This document shows positions 34,447 through 42,785 of a stretch of DNA of 64,000 bases, in pieces; within the stretch, counting starts at the first letter, position 1, and every line of letters begins with the position of its first letter. The stretch is from Leisingera aquaemixtae (GTDB lineage: Bacteria; Pseudomonadota; Alphaproteobacteria; Rhodobacterales; Rhodobacteraceae). The position numbers and the translations under genes are program-made. The notes beneath the pieces are model-generated. The model did no database searches and was not told where the DNA came from. It worked only from the letters and a program-made list of their open reading frames with translations. Where the stretch lies: contig NZ_CYSR01000026.1 of assembly GCF_001458395.1 (NCBI RefSeq), forward strand, positions 1 to 64,000, in the 5' to 3' direction.

Positions 34447-34534
34447 GGCCAGGATCTGAAAGCTAAGCGGGCGGCGCCCTGACGGGGCCTGCCCACCCTA
34501 GAAATCACCACATTCCATCGTAAGGAGAGAAATC

Positions 34535-34771
34535 ATGGAAGGCGATATCGCACAACTCGGTCAGTTCGTCGGCGCAGGCCTGGCAGCAATCGGTTCCGGC
34601 GCAGCCGCAATCGGTGTGGGCCACGTGGCTGGCAACTTCCTGGCAGGCGCTCTGCGCAACCCGTCGGCAGCTGCCGGCCAGACCGCAACCCTGTTCATCG
34701 GCATCGCGTTTGCAGAAGCACTGGGCATCTTCTCGTTCCTGGTCGCTCTGCTGCTGATGTTCGCCGTCTAA
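34535..34771 (+). CDS. atpE: F0F1 ATP synthase subunit c
   Basis: The 78-aa hairpin protein has a Gly/Ala-rich first helix ([34 protein letters not shown]) and a second helix with the proton-carrying Glu in AFAEALGIF. The polar loop has RNPS. A strong ribosome binding site (AAGGAG) precedes ATG 34535. Flanking hairpins probably help give higher expression than the neighbouring genes. Confidence 0.98.
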   Translation: MEGDIAQLGQFVGAGLAAIGSGAAAIGVGHVAGNFLAGALRNPSAAAGQTATLFIGIAFAEALGIFSFLVALLLMFAV

Positions 34772-34791
34772 GACCTTAGGAACCTATTTCC

Positions 34792-34836
34792 TTACGGCCG
34801 GGCAGTGCGGCAAAACCCTGCGCTGCCCGGTGTAAC
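34792..34836. promoter_or_regulatory. Intercistronic hairpin between atpE and atpF'
   Basis: CCGGGCAG (34798-34805) pairs with CTGCCCGG (34823-34830), extended by TTAC/GTAA outside. A weaker GC-rich stem-loop lies at about 34468-34495 between atpB and atpE. Together they bracket atpE and may protect its mRNA so that many c subunits are made per complex. Confidence 0.5.
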
Positions 34837-34859
34837 GGCAAGTTCCCAAGGAGGACGAC

Positions 34860-35408
34860 ATGGCATCTAATACGCAAGACGCAGCACACGGCGCCGCAGA
34901 CGCAGCGCACGGGTCTGCTCCGGGCATGCCTCAGCTGGACTTCTCGACCTTCGGGAACCAGATCTTCTGGCTCGTGGTCGCCCTGGTCGTGATCTACCTC
35001 ATTCTGTCGCGCGTCGCGCTGCCCCGCATCGCTGCGGTGCTGGCCGAGCGTCAGGGGACCATCACCAACGACCTCGCCGCGGCTGAAGACCTGAAAGCCA
35101 AGGCTGTCGAGGCCGAAAACGCATACAACAAAGCTCTGGCGGATGCCCGTGCGGAAGCTCAGCGCATCGCTGCTGAGACCCGTGCAGAAATCCAGGCCGG
35201 GCTGGACGAGGCGATTGCCAAAGCAGACGAGCAGATCGCTGCCAAGGCTGCCGAGTCCGAAGAGGCGATCGCCGAAATCAAGGCCGGCGCGCTGGAAGGC
35301 GTGAAGGCTGTTGCCACCGAGACCGCGGAGGCGCTGGTGACCGCGCTGAGCGGGTCGGCAGACAAAGACGCAGTTGCTGCGGCAGTTGCACAGCGGACGA
35401 AAGGATAA
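34860..35408 (+). CDS. F0F1 ATP synthase subunit b'
   Basis: The 182-aa protein has one transmembrane helix ([27 protein letters not shown]) after an unusual His/Ala-rich N-terminus, and then a long charged helix ([50 protein letters not shown]). It pairs with subunit b in the peripheral stalk. A b/b' pair is typical of alphaproteobacteria. It lies 4 nt before atpF and is preceded by AAGGAGG. Confidence 0.95.
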   Translation: MASNTQDAAHGAADAAHGSAPGMPQLDFSTFGNQIFWLVVALVVIYLILSRVALPRIAAVLAERQGTITNDLAAAEDLKAKAVEAENAYNKALADARAEAQRIAAETRAEIQAGLDEAIAKADEQIAAKAAESEEAIAEIKAGALEGVKAVATETAEALVTALSGSADKDAVAAAVAQRTKG

Positions 35409-35412
35409 GGAC

Positions 35413-35973
35413 ATGCGCAATATCCTCGCTCTTGCCCTGACCTTTGGCGCGGCCGGCCCGGCGCTGGCAGCAGAAGGCCCGTTCCTGTCGCTGGGCAACA
35501 CCGATTTCGTTGTTCTGCTGGCTTTCCTTCTGTTCGTCGGCATCCTGCTGCTGGCCAAGGTGCCGGGCCTGCTGGGCAACCAACTGGACAACCGTGCCGC
35601 GGCCATCCAGAAGGAACTGGACGAAGCCCGTGCGCTGCGTGAAGAGGCCCAGACCATCCTGGCGTCTTATGAGCGCAAGCAGCAGGAAGTTCAGGCCCAG
35701 GCCGATCAGATCGTTGCTGCCGCCCGTGACGAGGCTGCCCGTGCAGCGGACGTTGCCAAGGCGGATCTGGAAACCTCCATCGCCCGCCGCCTGGCGGCCG
35801 CCGAGGAGCAGATCGCGTCGGCAGAAGCTTCGGCTGTGAAGGAAGTGCGCGACCAGGCGATCTCGATTGCTGTTGCTGCCGCGGATGAGGTGATCTCCAA
35901 GCAGATGACCGCCGCCGAGGCCAACAAGCTGATCGACGCCGCCATCGCGGATGTGGACGCCAAGCTGCACTAA
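35413..35973 (+). CDS. atpF: F0F1 ATP synthase subunit b
   Basis: The 186-aa protein has a signal-like N-terminus (MRNILALALTFGAAGPALAAEG), a transmembrane segment (TDFVVLLAFLLFVGILLLAKV) and a long amphipathic helix (LDNRAAAIQKELDEARALREEAQTILASYERKQQEVQAQADQIV). It is the second stator arm. ATG 35413 is preferred over the in-frame start at 35374. Last gene of the F0 operon; the F1 genes are not in this window. Confidence 0.95.
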   Translation: MRNILALALTFGAAGPALAAEGPFLSLGNTDFVVLLAFLLFVGILLLAKVPGLLGNQLDNRAAAIQKELDEARALREEAQTILASYERKQQEVQAQADQIVAAARDEAARAADVAKADLETSIARRLAAAEEQIASAEASAVKEVRDQAISIAVAAADEVISKQMTAAEANKLIDAAIADVDAKLH

Positions 35974-36001
35974 GCTCTCGCGGACACTTGTGAAGTCAAA
36001 G

Positions 36002-36029
36002 AACCCGGCCCAGGCGGCCGGGTTTTTTT
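36002..36029 (+). terminator. Rho-independent terminator after atpF
   Basis: AACCCGGCC (36002-36010) pairs with GGCCGGGTT (36016-36024) around a CAGGC loop, followed by a run of T residues to 36029. It ends the atpI-B-E-F'-F operon about 30 bp past the atpF stop. Confidence 0.95.
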
Positions 36030-36088
36030 GTTGCGGTCGTAAGGAACACGGGGGGCGGAATCGCCTGACTGCGCGCCATCTGGCGGCT

Positions 36089-36871
36089 TCACCCCTTACC
36101 AGTCTCGTGCTCCAGCCGCTGCCGCGCGACTTCGGCGTTGCGCTCAGCCCTTTGGTGGTCGGTGAGGGCCTGTTTCACATAGTCCAGATGCGCCTCGACC
36201 GCTTTTCGCGCTCCCTGCGGGTCGCGGGCCTGCAGGGCGGCGTTGATGGCGCGGTGCTGTTCCAGAAGCGCCTCATAGGTGGTGTGCTGCTGGAACATGA
36301 TCCGGCGGTTGTAGAACACGCCCTCGCGCAGCAGATCGAACATGGACCGCATCATGTGCAGCATGATGACGTTGTGGCTGGCATCCATGATGGCGGAGTG
36401 GAACTGGGCGTCGAGCTGGGCCGCTTCCTCGGAGATCGCCGGGTTGCCCGCAGCCTCCATCTTGTCGAAGATCGCCTGGATCACCTGCAAGTCATAGTCT
36501 GACCCGAACCGGGCGGCACGTTCGGCGGCCAGTCCCTCCATGTCGCGGCGGAAGGAGAGGTAGTCAAACACCGCCTCGTCATGGGTGGCGAACAGCTGGA
36601 TCAGGGCAGGGGAGAAGGCGGAGCCGAGAACATCCGCCACAAACACGCCGGAGCCAGCCTTGGACGCCAGCAAGCCGCGCGCCTGCAGCTCGCCGATGGC
36701 ATCGCGCAAGGAGGGGCGGGAGACGCCCAGCCGCTCTGCCAGTTCGCGTTCGGAAGGCAGGCGCTCGCCCGGGGACAGGATGCCGCGCAGGATCAGCTGC
36801 TCGATCTGCTTGACGACGGAGGCGGAGAGCTTCTCGGGCTGGACTTTCTGAAACGGCATCCTGACGCTCAT
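36089..36871 (-). CDS. FadR-subfamily GntR regulator
   Basis: The 260-aa protein has the GntR winged helix (SVVKQIEQLILRGILSPGERLPSERELAERLGVSRPSLRDAIGELQARGLLASKAGSGVFV) and an all-helical FCD domain with the metal-binding His residues (DAQFHSAIMDASHN, EQHRAIN, EAHLDY). It probably senses a carboxylate. It is divergent from an aminotransferase gene, with a symmetric box between them. ATG 36871 is used; the internal Met at residue 5 is an alternative. Confidence 0.92.
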   Translation of the reverse strand: MSVRMPFQKVQPEKLSASVVKQIEQLILRGILSPGERLPSERELAERLGVSRPSLRDAIGELQARGLLASKAGSGVFVADVLGSAFSPALIQLFATHDEAVFDYLSFRRDMEGLAAERAARFGSDYDLQVIQAIFDKMEAAGNPAISEEAAQLDAQFHSAIMDASHNVIMLHMMRSMFDLLREGVFYNRRIMFQQHTTYEALLEQHRAINAALQARDPQGARKAVEAHLDYVKQALTDHQRAERNAEVARQRLEHETGKG

Positions 36872-36877
36872 TTAAAT

Positions 36878-36896
36878 TGGTCAAAACATATGACCA
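36878..36896. promoter_or_regulatory. Candidate FadR/GntR operator
   Basis: TGGTCA (36878-36883) and TGACCA (36891-36896) form a perfect 6-7-6 inverted repeat, 7 bp upstream of the gntR start codon. It fits the FadR-type pattern (TnGTnnnACnA-like half sites). It is likely autoregulatory, and may also affect the divergent aminotransferase gene. Confidence 0.6.
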
Positions 36897-37017
36897 CGCT
36901 CGGGGGGCGGCTGCAAGGGCGGGCAGGGATCACGATGGCTGTAACAGTAGGTCAGGATCGTTGACTTTGTTTTGCACTCTCCTACCGTGGGCCTAGATCA
37001 TGCGCGAGGAGAGAGGC

Positions 37018-38226
37018 ATGCAGCTGAACCAGATCTTTGCCACCCGCAATGCGCGGATGAAGGCGTCGGAAATCCGCGAGCTGCTGAAGCTGCTGGACCA
37101 GCCGGACATCATCTCCTTTGCCGGCGGCATCCCTGATCCGGCGCTGTTCCCGGCGGATGAATTCGCCGAGGCCTTCCAGGCTGCGCTGGCGCCGGAGCGG
37201 CAGGCACAGGCGCTGCAGTATTCGGTGAGTGAGGGCTACCTGCCGCTGCGCCAGTGGATCGTGGCGGAGATGGCGAAGATCGGGATTGTCTGCGAGGCGG
37301 ACAACGTGCTGATCACCTCCGGCTCCCAACAGGCGCTGGATTATCTGGGCAAGCTGTTCCTGTCGCCGGGCGACACCGCACTGGTGGGCTGGCCGACGTA
37401 CCTGGGGGCGCTGGCGGCCTTCAACGCCTATGAGCCGCGCTATGACCGGCTGTCGCTGACCGGAAACCGCACGGCGGAGAGCTATACCGAGGGCGCGGAG
37501 GCGGCCGGAAGTGCGGTGAAGTTCGTCTACCTTTCGCCGGATTTCGCCAATCCGACCGGGGAGACGCTGGACCGGGCCGGGCGGCTGCGGCTGCTGGAGC
37601 TCGCAGATACGCTGGACTGCGCCGTCATCGAAGACGCGGCTTATCAGTCGCTGCGCTATGACGGCGCGCCGGTGCCGCCGGTTCTGGCGCTGGAGCTGGA
37701 GCAAAAGGGCTCGATCGAGGATTGCCGGACGGTCTACTGCGGTACCTTCAGCAAGACGCTGGCGCCGGGGCTGCGGATCGGCTGGGCGGTGGCGGCCAAG
37801 CCGGTGATCTCGCAGATGGTGCTGCTGAAACAGGCCGCTGATCTGCATACCTCGTCGATCAACCAGATGGCAGTGCATGGCGTGGCTGCAGCCTGTTTCG
37901 ATGAGCATGTCGAGCAGCTGCGTGCGGTCTATCAGCGCCGCCGGGACGTGATGCTGGCGGCCCTGGAGGAGCACATGCCGGAGGGCGTGGCGTGGACCCG
38001 GCCGGAGGGCGGCATGTTCGTCTGGATGACCTTGCCGGAAGGTGCGAACGGGGCGGACCTGCTGGCCCGGTCACTGGAGACGGAGAAGGTGGCCTTTGTC
38101 CCCGGACAGGCGTTTTTTGCCGATGGCAGCGGCCAGAATACGATCCGGCTGAGCTTTTCCAACTCCAACCACACGGCCATTGAGGACGGGATTGCCCGGC
38201 TGGGACGGCTGTTGCGGTCCGCCTGA
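37018..38226 (+). CDS. PLP-dependent aminotransferase, class I/II (2-aminoadipate type)
   Basis: The 402-aa protein is of the fold-type I MocR/LysN-like branch without an HTH domain: PDIISFAGGIPDPALFP at the start, VLITSGSQQALDYLGKLFLSPGD, FVYLSPDFANPTGETLD, and the PLP lysine in GTFSKTLAPGLRIGW. It probably transaminates 2-aminoadipate, kynurenine or branched/aromatic amino acids. ATG 37018 follows GAGGAGAG at normal spacing; ATG 37000 is the other in-frame option. The divergent GntR gene is its likely regulator. Confidence 0.88.
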   Translation: MQLNQIFATRNARMKASEIRELLKLLDQPDIISFAGGIPDPALFPADEFAEAFQAALAPERQAQALQYSVSEGYLPLRQWIVAEMAKIGIVCEADNVLITSGSQQALDYLGKLFLSPGDTALVGWPTYLGALAAFNAYEPRYDRLSLTGNRTAESYTEGAEAAGSAVKFVYLSPDFANPTGETLDRAGRLRLLELADTLDCAVIEDAAYQSLRYDGAPVPPVLALELEQKGSIEDCRTVYCGTFSKTLAPGLRIGWAVAAKPVISQMVLLKQAADLHTSSINQMAVHGVAAACFDEHVEQLRAVYQRRRDVMLAALEEHMPEGVAWTRPEGGMFVWMTLPEGANGADLLARSLETEKVAFVPGQAFFADGSGQNTIRLSFSNSNHTAIEDGIARLGRLLRSA

Positions 38227-38272
38227 CGGCCAAACAGCTCCGGCTTGGCAAAAGACCGCCGGAACGGGCAGT

Positions 38273-38296
38273 TTATCCACAAGATATAGTGTGGAT
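38273..38296. promoter_or_regulatory. Inverted repeat with DnaA-box match upstream of smc
   Basis: TTATCCACA (38273-38281) is a perfect match to the E. coli DnaA box consensus. Together with TGTGGAT (38290-38296) it forms ATCCACA-N8-TGTGGAT. A TTGACA at 38333-38338 lies downstream, in the gap before smc. Whether it binds DnaA or another regulator cannot be told from sequence alone. Confidence 0.5.
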
Positions 38297-38391
38297 TGAT
38301 CCGCATTCGCCCCGATTTGGGGGTGCGGAGCGTTGACACACGCGATAAGACCCGCTGAACTTTCTCCATACGGAATCACGAAGGGGCAGCT

Positions 38392-41300
38392 TTGCGGTTT
38401 TCCAAGCTCAGGCTGAACGGCTTCAAAAGCTTTGTTGATCCTACCGAACTGGTCATAGCCGATGGGCTGACAGGGGTTGTGGGTCCAAACGGTTGCGGCA
38501 AATCCAATCTTCTCGAAGCGTTGCGCTGGGTGATGGGCGAGACCCGCGCCAAGGCGATGCGCGGCGGCGGCATGGAGGATGTTATCTTTGCCGGCACCAC
38601 GTCGCGGCCCGCGCGCAACTTTGCCGAGGTGAGCCTGCAGATCGACAACTCAGAACGGCTGGCGCCCTCCGGGTTCAATGACAGCGATATTCTGGAGATC
38701 GTGCGGCGGATCACCCGTGATGTGGGCAGCGCCTATAAGTCCAACGGCAAGGACGTGCGGGCGCGTGACGTGCAGATGCTGTTTGCCGATGCCTCCACCG
38801 GGGCGCATTCGCCGGCGCTGGTGCGGCAGGGGCAGATTGCCGAGCTGATCAATGCCAAGCCGAAGGCGCGGCGGCGGATCCTGGAAGAGGCGGCGGGGAT
38901 CTCCGGCCTGTATCAGCGGCGTCACGAGGCGGAGCTGAAGCTGAAGAACACCGAGGCCAACCTGCTGCGTGTCGATGACGTGATCGAGCAGTTGGCGGCG
39001 CAGCTGTCGCAGCTGGCCAAGCAGGCGCGGCAGGCACAGCGCTATCGCGAGATCGGCGAAAAGCTGCGGTTGTCCGAAGGCATGCTGCTGTACCGGCGCT
39101 GGCGCGAGGCGGATGAGGCGCGGCTGGCCTCCGAGGATGAACTGCGGGCGCGGGTCGAGCAGGCGTCGAAGGCCGAGGCGCTGGTGCGCGCGGCCGCGGC
39201 GCAGCGCGGCACGTTTGAGGAAAAGCTGCCGCCCCTGCGCGAGGAGGAGGCCATCGCCGCCGCCGTGCTGCAGCGGCTGGTGGTGCAGCGGGATTCGCTG
39301 AGCGATCAGGAGGCGCAGGCGCGCCAGGCGATCGAGCGGCTTAGCAGCCGGATTGTCCAGCTGGGCAATGACATTGAGCGCGAGTCCGGGCTGAACAACG
39401 ACGCGGGCCAAACCATTGAGCGGCTGGAATGGGAGCAGCGCGAGCTGTCCAAGGCCGGCGACGGGCACGACGGCAGGCTGGCCGAGGCGGCGGAGCTGGC
39501 CCGCGATGCGGGGTCGATCCTGCAGGCGCGCGAGGACCATCTGGCGCAAGTGACCGAGGATGTCGCCCGTCTGGCCGCGCGCCACCAGTCGGCACGCCGT
39601 GCGGTCGAGGATTGCCAGCGGGCGCTTGGCCGCTCGGAAGGCGAGGCGGAAAAGGCCCGTGCCGCACAGGGCGAGGCGCGACAGGCCCTGAGTCTGGCGG
39701 CGGAGAAGTTCGAGGCTGCCATGACGTCCGAAGAGGAGGCCCGCGAGGCCTCTGAAGCGGCGGAGGAGGCGCTGGCGGCTGCGGACGAGCTGCGGACGGA
39801 GACCCAGAGCCTTGAGGCGGAGGCGCGCTCGCAGCGGTCGGAAGCCGAAGGCGAGCTGGGCGCGTTGCGCGCCGAGGTGACCGCGCTGGCCAAGCTGGTG
39901 GAGCGCGACACGGCCGAGGGCGGCCAGATCCTGGACGAGCTGACCGTGGCGCCGGGCTACGAAAAGGCGCTGAGGGCGGCTCTGGCCGATGACCTGCGGG
40001 CGCCGTTGGCGGAGGCGGACGGGCCGACCGGCTGGGTGTCCCTGCCGGGCTATGACCACGATGCAGAGCTTCCGGAGGGCGTGCAGCCGCTGGGGCTGTT
40101 TGTCTCCGGGCCGGAGGCGCTGTCGCGCCGGGTGGCGCAGATCGGGCTGGTGGATGGCGATGCCGCCGCCGGGCTGCAGCCGCAGCTGAAGCCGGGGCAG
40201 CGGCTGGTGACGGTTGAGGGCGACCTGTGGCGCTGGGACGGCTACCGCGCCTGGGCCGAGGATGCCCCGAGCGCCGCCGCGCTGCGGCTGGAGCAGCTGA
40301 ACAAGCTGGAAGCGCTGAAGCAGGACATGGAGCGCGTCAGCGCCAAAGCCGAGGGCGCCCGCGGCGCGCATGAAATGCTGCTGCGCAAGCTGGAAGAGGT
40401 GACGCTGGCCGACCAGAACGCCCGCCAGGCGCGCCGGGTGGCGGATCAGCGGGTGGCGGATGCGGCCCGCGCGCTGAGCCGGGCGGAGGCGGACCGCAAC
40501 CTGGCCGATGGCAAGCTGGAAACTCTGGGCATTGCGGTTTCCCGCCACGAGGAAGACGCACTGAATGCCAGCCTGCAGCTGAAAGAGGCGGAAAAGGCGC
40601 TGGGGGAACTTGGCGATCTGGATCAGGCGCGCGGGGCCGTTGAGGAGATCAAGCAGTCGGTTGAGGCCGCGCGGATCACCATGCTGACCCACCGCTCCAG
40701 CCATGATGAGCTGCGCCGCGAGGGCGAGGCCCGTACCAAGCGCGCGCAGGAGGTGACCAAGGAGCTGTCAGGCTGGCGCCACCGGCTGGAAAGCGCCAAG
40801 CAGCGGATCGAGGAGCTGGCGGAGCGCCGCGAGGCCTCGCAGGAGGAACTGGAAGAGGCCAACGCGGTTCCGGCAGAAATCGCCGGGAAACGCGAAGAGC
40901 TGAACGAGGCGATTTCCGGCGCCGAGGCGCGCAAGTCCGCCGCCACCGAGGCGCTGATCGCCGCCGAGGCCGAGCTGCGCGACGCGGTTCAAAAGGAGCG
41001 CGAATGCGAGCGGCTGGCCTCCGAGGCGCGCGAGGCGCGGGCGCGGTCCGAAGCGCGCAGCGATGCGGCCAAGGATGCGGTGACACAAGCCGCGGGCCGC
41101 ATCATCGAGGCGCAGCAGATCACCCCGCAGGCCCTGCTGGAGAAGCTGGGTGTGTCGCCGGACGAAATGCCGCCTTCGGAAGGCCTGGAGGCGGATGTCG
41201 ACCGCTACAAGCGCCAGCGCGACGCCCTGGGCGCGGTGAACCTGCGCGCCGAGGAGGACGCCCGCGGCGTGCAGAACGAGCACGACACGCTGGTGGCGGA

Positions 41301-41847
41301 GAAGCTGGACCTGGAAGGCGCGGTGAAGACCTTGCGCGACGGGATTGCCAGCCTCAACCGCGAGGGCCGCGAACGGCTGCTGACCGCGTTCGAGCAGGTG
41401 AACAGCAGCTTTGCCATGCTGTTCACCCACCTGTTCGGCGGCGGCGAGGCCAATCTGGTGATGGTCGAAAGCGACGACCCGCTGGATGCGGGGCTTGAGA
41501 TCATGTGCCAGCCGCCGGGCAAGAAGCTGTCGACCCTGTCGCTGCTGTCGGGCGGCGAGCAGACGCTGACCGCGATGGCGCTGATCTTTGCGGTGTTCCT
41601 GTCGAACCCGGCGCCGATTTGTGTGCTGGACGAGGTTGACGCGCCGCTGGATGACGCCAACGTCACCCGTTTTTGCGACCTGCTGGACGAAATGTGCCGC
41701 CAGACCGACACCCGTTTCTTGATCATCACCCACCACGCGGTGACGATGGCGCGGATGGACCGGCTTTTCGGCGTCACGATGCAGGAAAAGGGCGTCAGCC
41801 AGCTGGTTTCGGTTGACCTGAAAAAAGCAGAGGCGATGGTGGCCTGA
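38392..41847 (+). CDS. smc: Chromosome segregation protein SMC
   Basis: The 1151-aa protein has Walker A VVGPNGCGKSNLLEALRWVMGE near the N-terminus. Long coiled coils follow, interrupted by a hinge around residues 515-630 (GYEKALRAALADDLRAPL and the segment to RLEQLNK). The C-terminal signature is LSLLSGGEQTLTAMALIFAVF, with Walker B ICVLDEVDAPLDDANV. It condenses and segregates the chromosome with ScpA/B. The TTG start 38392 (LRFSKLRLNGFKSF) fits the family; GAAGGGG precedes it. Confidence 0.96.
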   Translation: MRFSKLRLNGFKSFVDPTELVIADGLTGVVGPNGCGKSNLLEALRWVMGETRAKAMRGGGMEDVIFAGTTSRPARNFAEVSLQIDNSERLAPSGFNDSDILEIVRRITRDVGSAYKSNGKDVRARDVQMLFADASTGAHSPALVRQGQIAELINAKPKARRRILEEAAGISGLYQRRHEAELKLKNTEANLLRVDDVIEQLAAQLSQLAKQARQAQRYREIGEKLRLSEGMLLYRRWREADEARLASEDELRARVEQASKAEALVRAAAAQRGTFEEKLPPLREEEAIAAAVLQRLVVQRDSLSDQEAQARQAIERLSSRIVQLGNDIERESGLNNDAGQTIERLEWEQRELSKAGDGHDGRLAEAAELARDAGSILQAREDHLAQVTEDVARLAARHQSARRAVEDCQRALGRSEGEAEKARAAQGEARQALSLAAEKFEAAMTSEEEAREASEAAEEALAAADELRTETQSLEAEARSQRSEAEGELGALRAEVTALAKLVERDTAEGGQILDELTVAPGYEKALRAALADDLRAPLAEADGPTGWVSLPGYDHDAELPEGVQPLGLFVSGPEALSRRVAQIGLVDGDAAAGLQPQLKPGQRLVTVEGDLWRWDGYRAWAEDAPSAAALRLEQLNKLEALKQDMERVSAKAEGARGAHEMLLRKLEEVTLADQNARQARRVADQRVADAARALSRAEADRNLADGKLETLGIAVSRHEEDALNASLQLKEAEKALGELGDLDQARGAVEEIKQSVEAARITMLTHRSSHDELRREGEARTKRAQEVTKELSGWRHRLESAKQRIEELAERREASQEELEEANAVPAEIAGKREELNEAISGAEARKSAATEALIAAEAELRDAVQKERECERLASEAREARARSEARSDAAKDAVTQAAGRIIEAQQITPQALLEKLGVSPDEMPPSEGLEADVDRYKRQRDALGAVNLRAEEDARGVQNEHDTLVAEKLDLEGAVKTLRDGIASLNREGRERLLTAFEQVNSSFAMLFTHLFGGGEANLVMVESDDPLDAGLEIMCQPPGKKLSTLSLLSGGEQTLTAMALIFAVFLSNPAPICVLDEVDAPLDDANVTRFCDLLDEMCRQTDTRFLIITHHAVTMARMDRLFGVTMQEKGVSQLVSVDLKKAEAMVA

Positions 41848-41902
41848 GTTCTTGCGCCGGGGGATCGGCGCGGGGGCGCAAGACGTATTGGTGGAGACAA
41901 AA

Positions 41903-42370
41903 ATGAGTATAGTTAAGGCGATTGCCGCCTCCGTGGCGCTGGTTCTGCCGGTGGCGGCGGCGGCCCAGAATGTGGTGGCCACGACCGGCGACAGCGTGGC
42001 TGACTTCTTCAAGGATGAGGGTGCGCAGGTGGAACTGACCACCGACAGCGTTGGAGATCCGAACGTCAAGGTTGAGTATTACGGCAACGACTTTTCGGTC
42101 TATTACTACGGCTGCGGCAACAACACCGATTGCAGCGCCATCCAATTCTTTTCAGGCTATCAGACCGATGGCAGCGTGCGCCTGGCCAAGATCAACGAGT
42201 GGAACACCGAAAACCGCTTTGCCCGCGGCTACATCTCCGAGGAAGGTGCAGCGCGGATCGAGATGGATGTGTTCCTGGGCGCTGATGGGATGAGCCCGGA
42301 TGACTTTGCCCAGGCGGTCAGCCTTTGGACCCGTGCGATGCAGGATTTCGAAGAGTTCATCGGCTGGTGA
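41903..42370 (+). CDS. YbjN-domain exported protein
   Basis: The 155-aa protein has a Sec signal peptide (MSIVKAIAASVALVLPVAAAAQ), then a YbjN-like domain (DSVADFFKDEGAQVELTTDSVGDPNVKVEYYGNDFSVYYYGC and IQFFSGYQTDGSVRLAKINEWNTENRFARGYI). Two Cys in CGNNTDC could form a disulfide in the periplasm. Family members act as chaperone-like or sensory-transduction-related proteins, but the role here is unknown. ATG 41903 has GGTGGAG upstream. Confidence 0.8.
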   Translation: MSIVKAIAASVALVLPVAAAAQNVVATTGDSVADFFKDEGAQVELTTDSVGDPNVKVEYYGNDFSVYYYGCGNNTDCSAIQFFSGYQTDGSVRLAKINEWNTENRFARGYISEEGAARIEMDVFLGADGMSPDDFAQAVSLWTRAMQDFEEFIGW

Positions 42371-42428
42371 GCGCGGTTGTCACCGGATCGTGACGGCGGG
42401 CTGAGAGAACAAACGCTAAGGTGGGGGC

Positions 42429-42785
42429 ATGAAACGGATCATGCCCCTTTTCTTATGCCTGATGGCAGGCGCGGCCCAGGCCGCGGACTGGCAGCTGCGC
42501 CCGGGCGATGCCCCGTTCGTGCGGACTGAGCTGGAGGCGCTGCCGGGACGGTCCTTCCGCTTTTATGACGGCGGCGAGTCGCTTTATGGCCGCGACGGCG
42601 CCTATTCCTATACCTATTCGCAAGAAAACGGCGGCGGCACGGCCTGGGGCACGTACCGGATTGCCGGGGACGGCAGCATCTGCGTGGACTTCACGAATGG
42701 GTTTGGCCGCTGCGACCTGTATGTCCGCAACGGCAGCCGGGTGATCCTGATCACCGAAAAGGGAGAGCGCTTCCCGGTGCGCTAA
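42429..42785 (+). CDS. Small exported protein (hypothetical)
   Basis: The 118-aa protein has a signal peptide (MKRIMPLFLCLMAGAAQAADW) and a Gly/Tyr-rich mature domain with GGESLYGRDGAYSYTYSQENGGGTAWGTYRIAGDGSICVDFTNGFGRCDLYVRNG and two Cys. The pattern (short beta strands, G-x-W-x-Y) resembles small periplasmic proteins of unknown role. Its stop overlaps that of the convergent lytic transglycosylase gene. Confidence 0.7.
   Translation: MKRIMPLFLCLMAGAAQAADWQLRPGDAPFVRTELEALPGRSFRFYDGGESLYGRDGAYSYTYSQENGGGTAWGTYRIAGDGSICVDFTNGFGRCDLYVRNGSRVILITEKGERFPVR

Noticed and set aside
38273-38296. Replication origin
   Set aside because: A single DnaA-box pair without an AT-rich unwinding region, further boxes, or neighbouring dnaA/parAB/hemE is not enough.
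38333-38361. Clear sigma-70 promoter for smc
   Set aside because: TTGACA is present, but no good -10 box appears at 16-18 bp distance.
38650-40704. 684-aa open frame on the minus strand
   Set aside because: It is antisense to smc, which has complete motifs; the minus-strand product is Arg/Leu/Gln-rich with no domain.
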